A DNA stretch of 64,000 bases from Neorhizobium tomejilense (GTDB lineage: Bacteria; Pseudomonadota; Alphaproteobacteria; Rhizobiales; Rhizobiaceae). Below, one piece after another: positions 62,197 to 64,000 of this stretch (positions are counted from its first letter, which is position 1; the number at the start of each line of letters is the position of its first letter). Both the position numbers and the translations under genes were made by a program. The notes beneath the pieces are model-generated. The model did no database searches and was not told the origin of the DNA. It saw only the letters and a list, made by a program, of their open reading frames with translations. The stretch spans positions 1 through 64,000 of the forward strand of contig PVBG01000028.1 in assembly GCA_002968845.1 (NCBI GenBank), given 5' to 3'.

Positions 62197-63879
62197 TCAT
62201 ACTCCTTCGAGTGCAAGCACCGAGCAGGCTTGTCGGAGCACGGAGAGAAGCCGGTTGCGCGTCTGGCGCCCATGAACCGTGAAGAACGCGATATCGGCAT
62301 GCCCTTCCGGCAGGGCGGCCAGTTCGCGAAGCCCTGATAGCGACGGCCAGGCCGGATGCGGAAGCGCATTGTCGTGATGGAAACGGTCACCGTACGTGTA
62401 GTTCAACGGAACGAGAAGGCGGGAGGCCTGCCGAAGGCGGTCGTTGATGATCTCGGCGCGACCCGGATCGGTTTCCTGCTGCGCGGCCCGGTTGATCGCC
62501 TCGGCACGCCGGCGCAGTTCATCCACCACCAATGTCAGGCCGTTCATATCCATCCGCCCCGCCAGATCCGCGGCCAGGCCGTCGAGTTCATGTTTGAGAG
62601 ATGCTGCGTAGGCGGTGTAGTCGAGCGGCAGAACGCGGGCATCGAGCAATTCACCGAGCACGCGTAACACGATCTCGGTGTCGCGCTGAAGATTGGCCGG
62701 ATCGATATGCTCTTCCGTATCGTGCGGCGTGTGCCACCACCACCCGAGCGCCGTCAGCATCTTCACAGGCCCTGGGGGCTGATGGCTGAGGCTGCCGAAC
62801 ATCGAGGGAATACCGACGCCCCAGAAGGACTGGTCGGCAGCGCGCCCGTGACGACGGCCGCGATGCACCTGGCCGGTCACCGTTTCGACGGCCCTTGCCG
62901 CGACCGCCTTCAATTCGTCGATGACGGTCGAATTCGTCAGGATGTCCGCGCCTGCACCGCCGGTGGAATCGACATTCACATGCGCCACGCAGCGCTGTTC
63001 CAGCTCATCCCAATATTCGTCCGCGTACCAGGCGGAGCCGGAATAACGGCCGTGGGAATGGCCGGACCAGAAGCAGATGCGCAGGCCCCGCTGCCAGTTT
63101 TCGCGCCGCTCGGCCAGGAGGCGCGCGGCCTCCAGCATCGTGGCGTTGGCTCCACCATTGTCCATCACGCCGTAATGCCAGGTATCGTGATGGCCGGAAA
63201 ACAGGATGAAAGGTGCATCCGGCCGGTTTCCCGGGAAAAGCTCCGCGACCAGGATAGGCGTCTTGCGCCAGCCCGTACCCACCTCGGTCGTCAGGCGGGC
63301 GACAGGCGCCTTGCCTGCGCGGCAGGCCTGACGGAGCCGTGCGCCGTCGTCGTGGGCGATCGTGCAGATCGCGGTCCTTGGCAGCTGCTTGCGGGTATGT
63401 TGCGACGGACTGCCCCAGACAGGCGAGACGCACATTTCGTAAAGATGTTCGTTGGGGCTGACATGAATCTGTCCAATCGCGCCGCGGGCACTTGCAAGGG
63501 CCGCGACGTCTTCGGTCGCGATGCCGTCGACAAGGATGATGTGCCCCTCGACATCGATCCCCTCCAAATCGGCTTCAGCGCCTTCTGCGACATAGATGAC
63601 TTCCGCCGAGATGCCTTCTCCAGGCGTCGAAACCGACATGGAATGGGTGATGCAGCGGACAGCGTTTCCACCGATTTCGACCGCTGCGCTGCCCGGCAGG
63701 CTAATATAGGCGTCGTGCAGGAGAAGCTCGGTTCGATAGCCATAAGAGGCTATCTGCCTTTCCAGATATTTAAAGCTTTCCAGCTCTTCCGCCGTGCCCG
63801 AGAGTTTCACCCGTTTGCCAAACTCGCGGATGTGGCCCATCAGGATCTGGCGGTCGGGCTGGAGTGGCGCGTCAGACAT
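62197..63879 (-). CDS. M28-family metallopeptidase with PA-like domain
   Basis: The 560-residue protein has the M28 zinc site: LFSGHHDTWHYGVMDNGGAN (first H and D, bridging D), then SGHSHGRYSGSAWYADEYWD and HVNVDSTGGAG, and a late histidine near WWWHTPHDTEEHID. The N-terminal half has a protease-associated-type insertion. No signal peptide is visible. It likely cleaves peptides or amide-linked amino acids taken up by the neighbouring transporter. The ATG overlaps the upstream partial gene by eight bases. Confidence 0.88.
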   Translation of the reverse strand: MSDAPLQPDRQILMGHIREFGKRVKLSGTAEELESFKYLERQIASYGYRTELLLHDAYISLPGSAAVEIGGNAVRCITHSMSVSTPGEGISAEVIYVAEGAEADLEGIDVEGHIILVDGIATEDVAALASARGAIGQIHVSPNEHLYEMCVSPVWGSPSQHTRKQLPRTAICTIAHDDGARLRQACRAGKAPVARLTTEVGTGWRKTPILVAELFPGNRPDAPFILFSGHHDTWHYGVMDNGGANATMLEAARLLAERRENWQRGLRICFWSGHSHGRYSGSAWYADEYWDELEQRCVAHVNVDSTGGAGADILTNSTVIDELKAVAARAVETVTGQVHRGRRHGRAADQSFWGVGIPSMFGSLSHQPPGPVKMLTALGWWWHTPHDTEEHIDPANLQRDTEIVLRVLGELLDARVLPLDYTAYAASLKHELDGLAADLAGRMDMNGLTLVVDELRRRAEAINRAAQQETDPGRAEIINDRLRQASRLLVPLNYTYGDRFHHDNALPHPAWPSLSGLRELAALPEGHADIAFFTVHGRQTRNRLLSVLRQACSVLALEGV

Positions 63880-64000
63880 CTCGCTTCTCCCGAATGTCGG
63901 GCTGAACGTCATCGGGAATCGGATTGATGAAGGGAGTACCTTCGAGCCGCGCCGTAAAGTCGGCTTTCGCTTCTGCGATCAGTTCCGGCTTCAGGATGAG
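63872..64000 (-). CDS. M20/AbgB-like amidohydrolase, C-terminus (cut by window edge)
   Basis: The minus strand reads LILKPELIAEAKADFTARLE, GTPFINPIPDDVQPDIREKR and DV before TGA 63874-63872. The ELIAEAKADF...PFINPIPDDV pattern is typical of the end of AbgB/M20D amidohydrolases, such as the one at 45914. Only 42 residues are in the window. It is the first visible gene of the leftward amino-acid transport operon. Confidence 0.72.
   Translation of the reverse strand, partial: LILKPELIAEAKADFTARLEGTPFINPIPDDVQPDIREKRDV

Noticed and set aside
1-64000. CRISPR arrays, tRNA or rRNA genes, replication origin, prophage
   Set aside because: No regularly spaced repeats, no tRNA-like cloverleaf sequences, and no repABC or phage structural genes were noticed. 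The holin-like protein at 16398 belongs to a stress operon and not to a phage.

Overview
The window looks like an accessory replicon (megaplasmid or chromid) or an accessory chromosomal region of a member of the Rhizobiaceae (Rhizobium/Sinorhizobium/Agrobacterium group). The evidence is high GC with strong GC3 bias, the large share of ABC transporter operons with their own regulators, alphaproteobacterial EcfG-type promoters (GGAAC-N16-nGTT), a GTTC-N7-GTTT SOS-like box upstream of dinB, and a MocDEF-type oxygenase cluster known from rhizobial rhizopine catabolism. No rRNA, tRNA, CRISPR array or replication gene was seen.

Layout. 0-1.5 kb: insertion-sequence debris (IS110 N-terminus, IS3 C-terminus) and a dead peptide-transporter ATPase. 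1.5-3.5 kb: a LysR regulator divergent from an exported metallo-beta-lactamase-fold hydrolase. 3.7-9.9 kb: an operon for uptake and oxidation of a polyol (probably xylitol-like), with a divergent AraC regulator. 10-36 kb: a mosaic of small genes, DNA-repair genes (AlkB-like, DinB, a LigD fragment), stress genes, regulators and broken genes. Seven sites in this stretch match the general-stress sigma factor EcfG promoter. It also carries a stand-alone receiver protein and a HisKA_2-type sensor kinase, the protein classes that feed the PhyR-NepR-EcfG pathway. 36.4-47.4 kb: a LysR-controlled operon with an MmgE/PrpD protein, a complete dipeptide-type ABC transporter and two M20-family amidohydrolases. 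47.5-57.9 kb: a ribose/inositol-type ABC transporter, an IolI-like isomerase, PurU and a LacI regulator, divergent from mocD-mocE-mocF and a PanB-like enzyme. 58.1-64 kb: a polar amino-acid type ABC operon with two binding proteins, an M28 peptidase and the end of another amidohydrolase.

How the genes may work together. The 47.5-57.9 kb region reads as one catabolic unit for an O-methylated cyclitol, such as the rhizopine 3-O-methyl-scyllo-inosamine or a methyl-inositol. In this model the RbsABC-type system imports it, the MocD/E/F oxygenase-ferredoxin-reductase chain removes the methyl group, the IolI-like isomerase handles the resulting inosose, and PurU with the PanB-like enzyme deals with the tetrahydrofolate-bound one-carbon unit. 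The substrate is an inference; the gene families are well supported.

Several genes carry single-base frameshifts or internal deletions (dppD-like ATPase, GlxA-type regulator, ligD fragment, isochorismatase-like gene). Those in otherwise intact operons could be real or could be sequencing errors.
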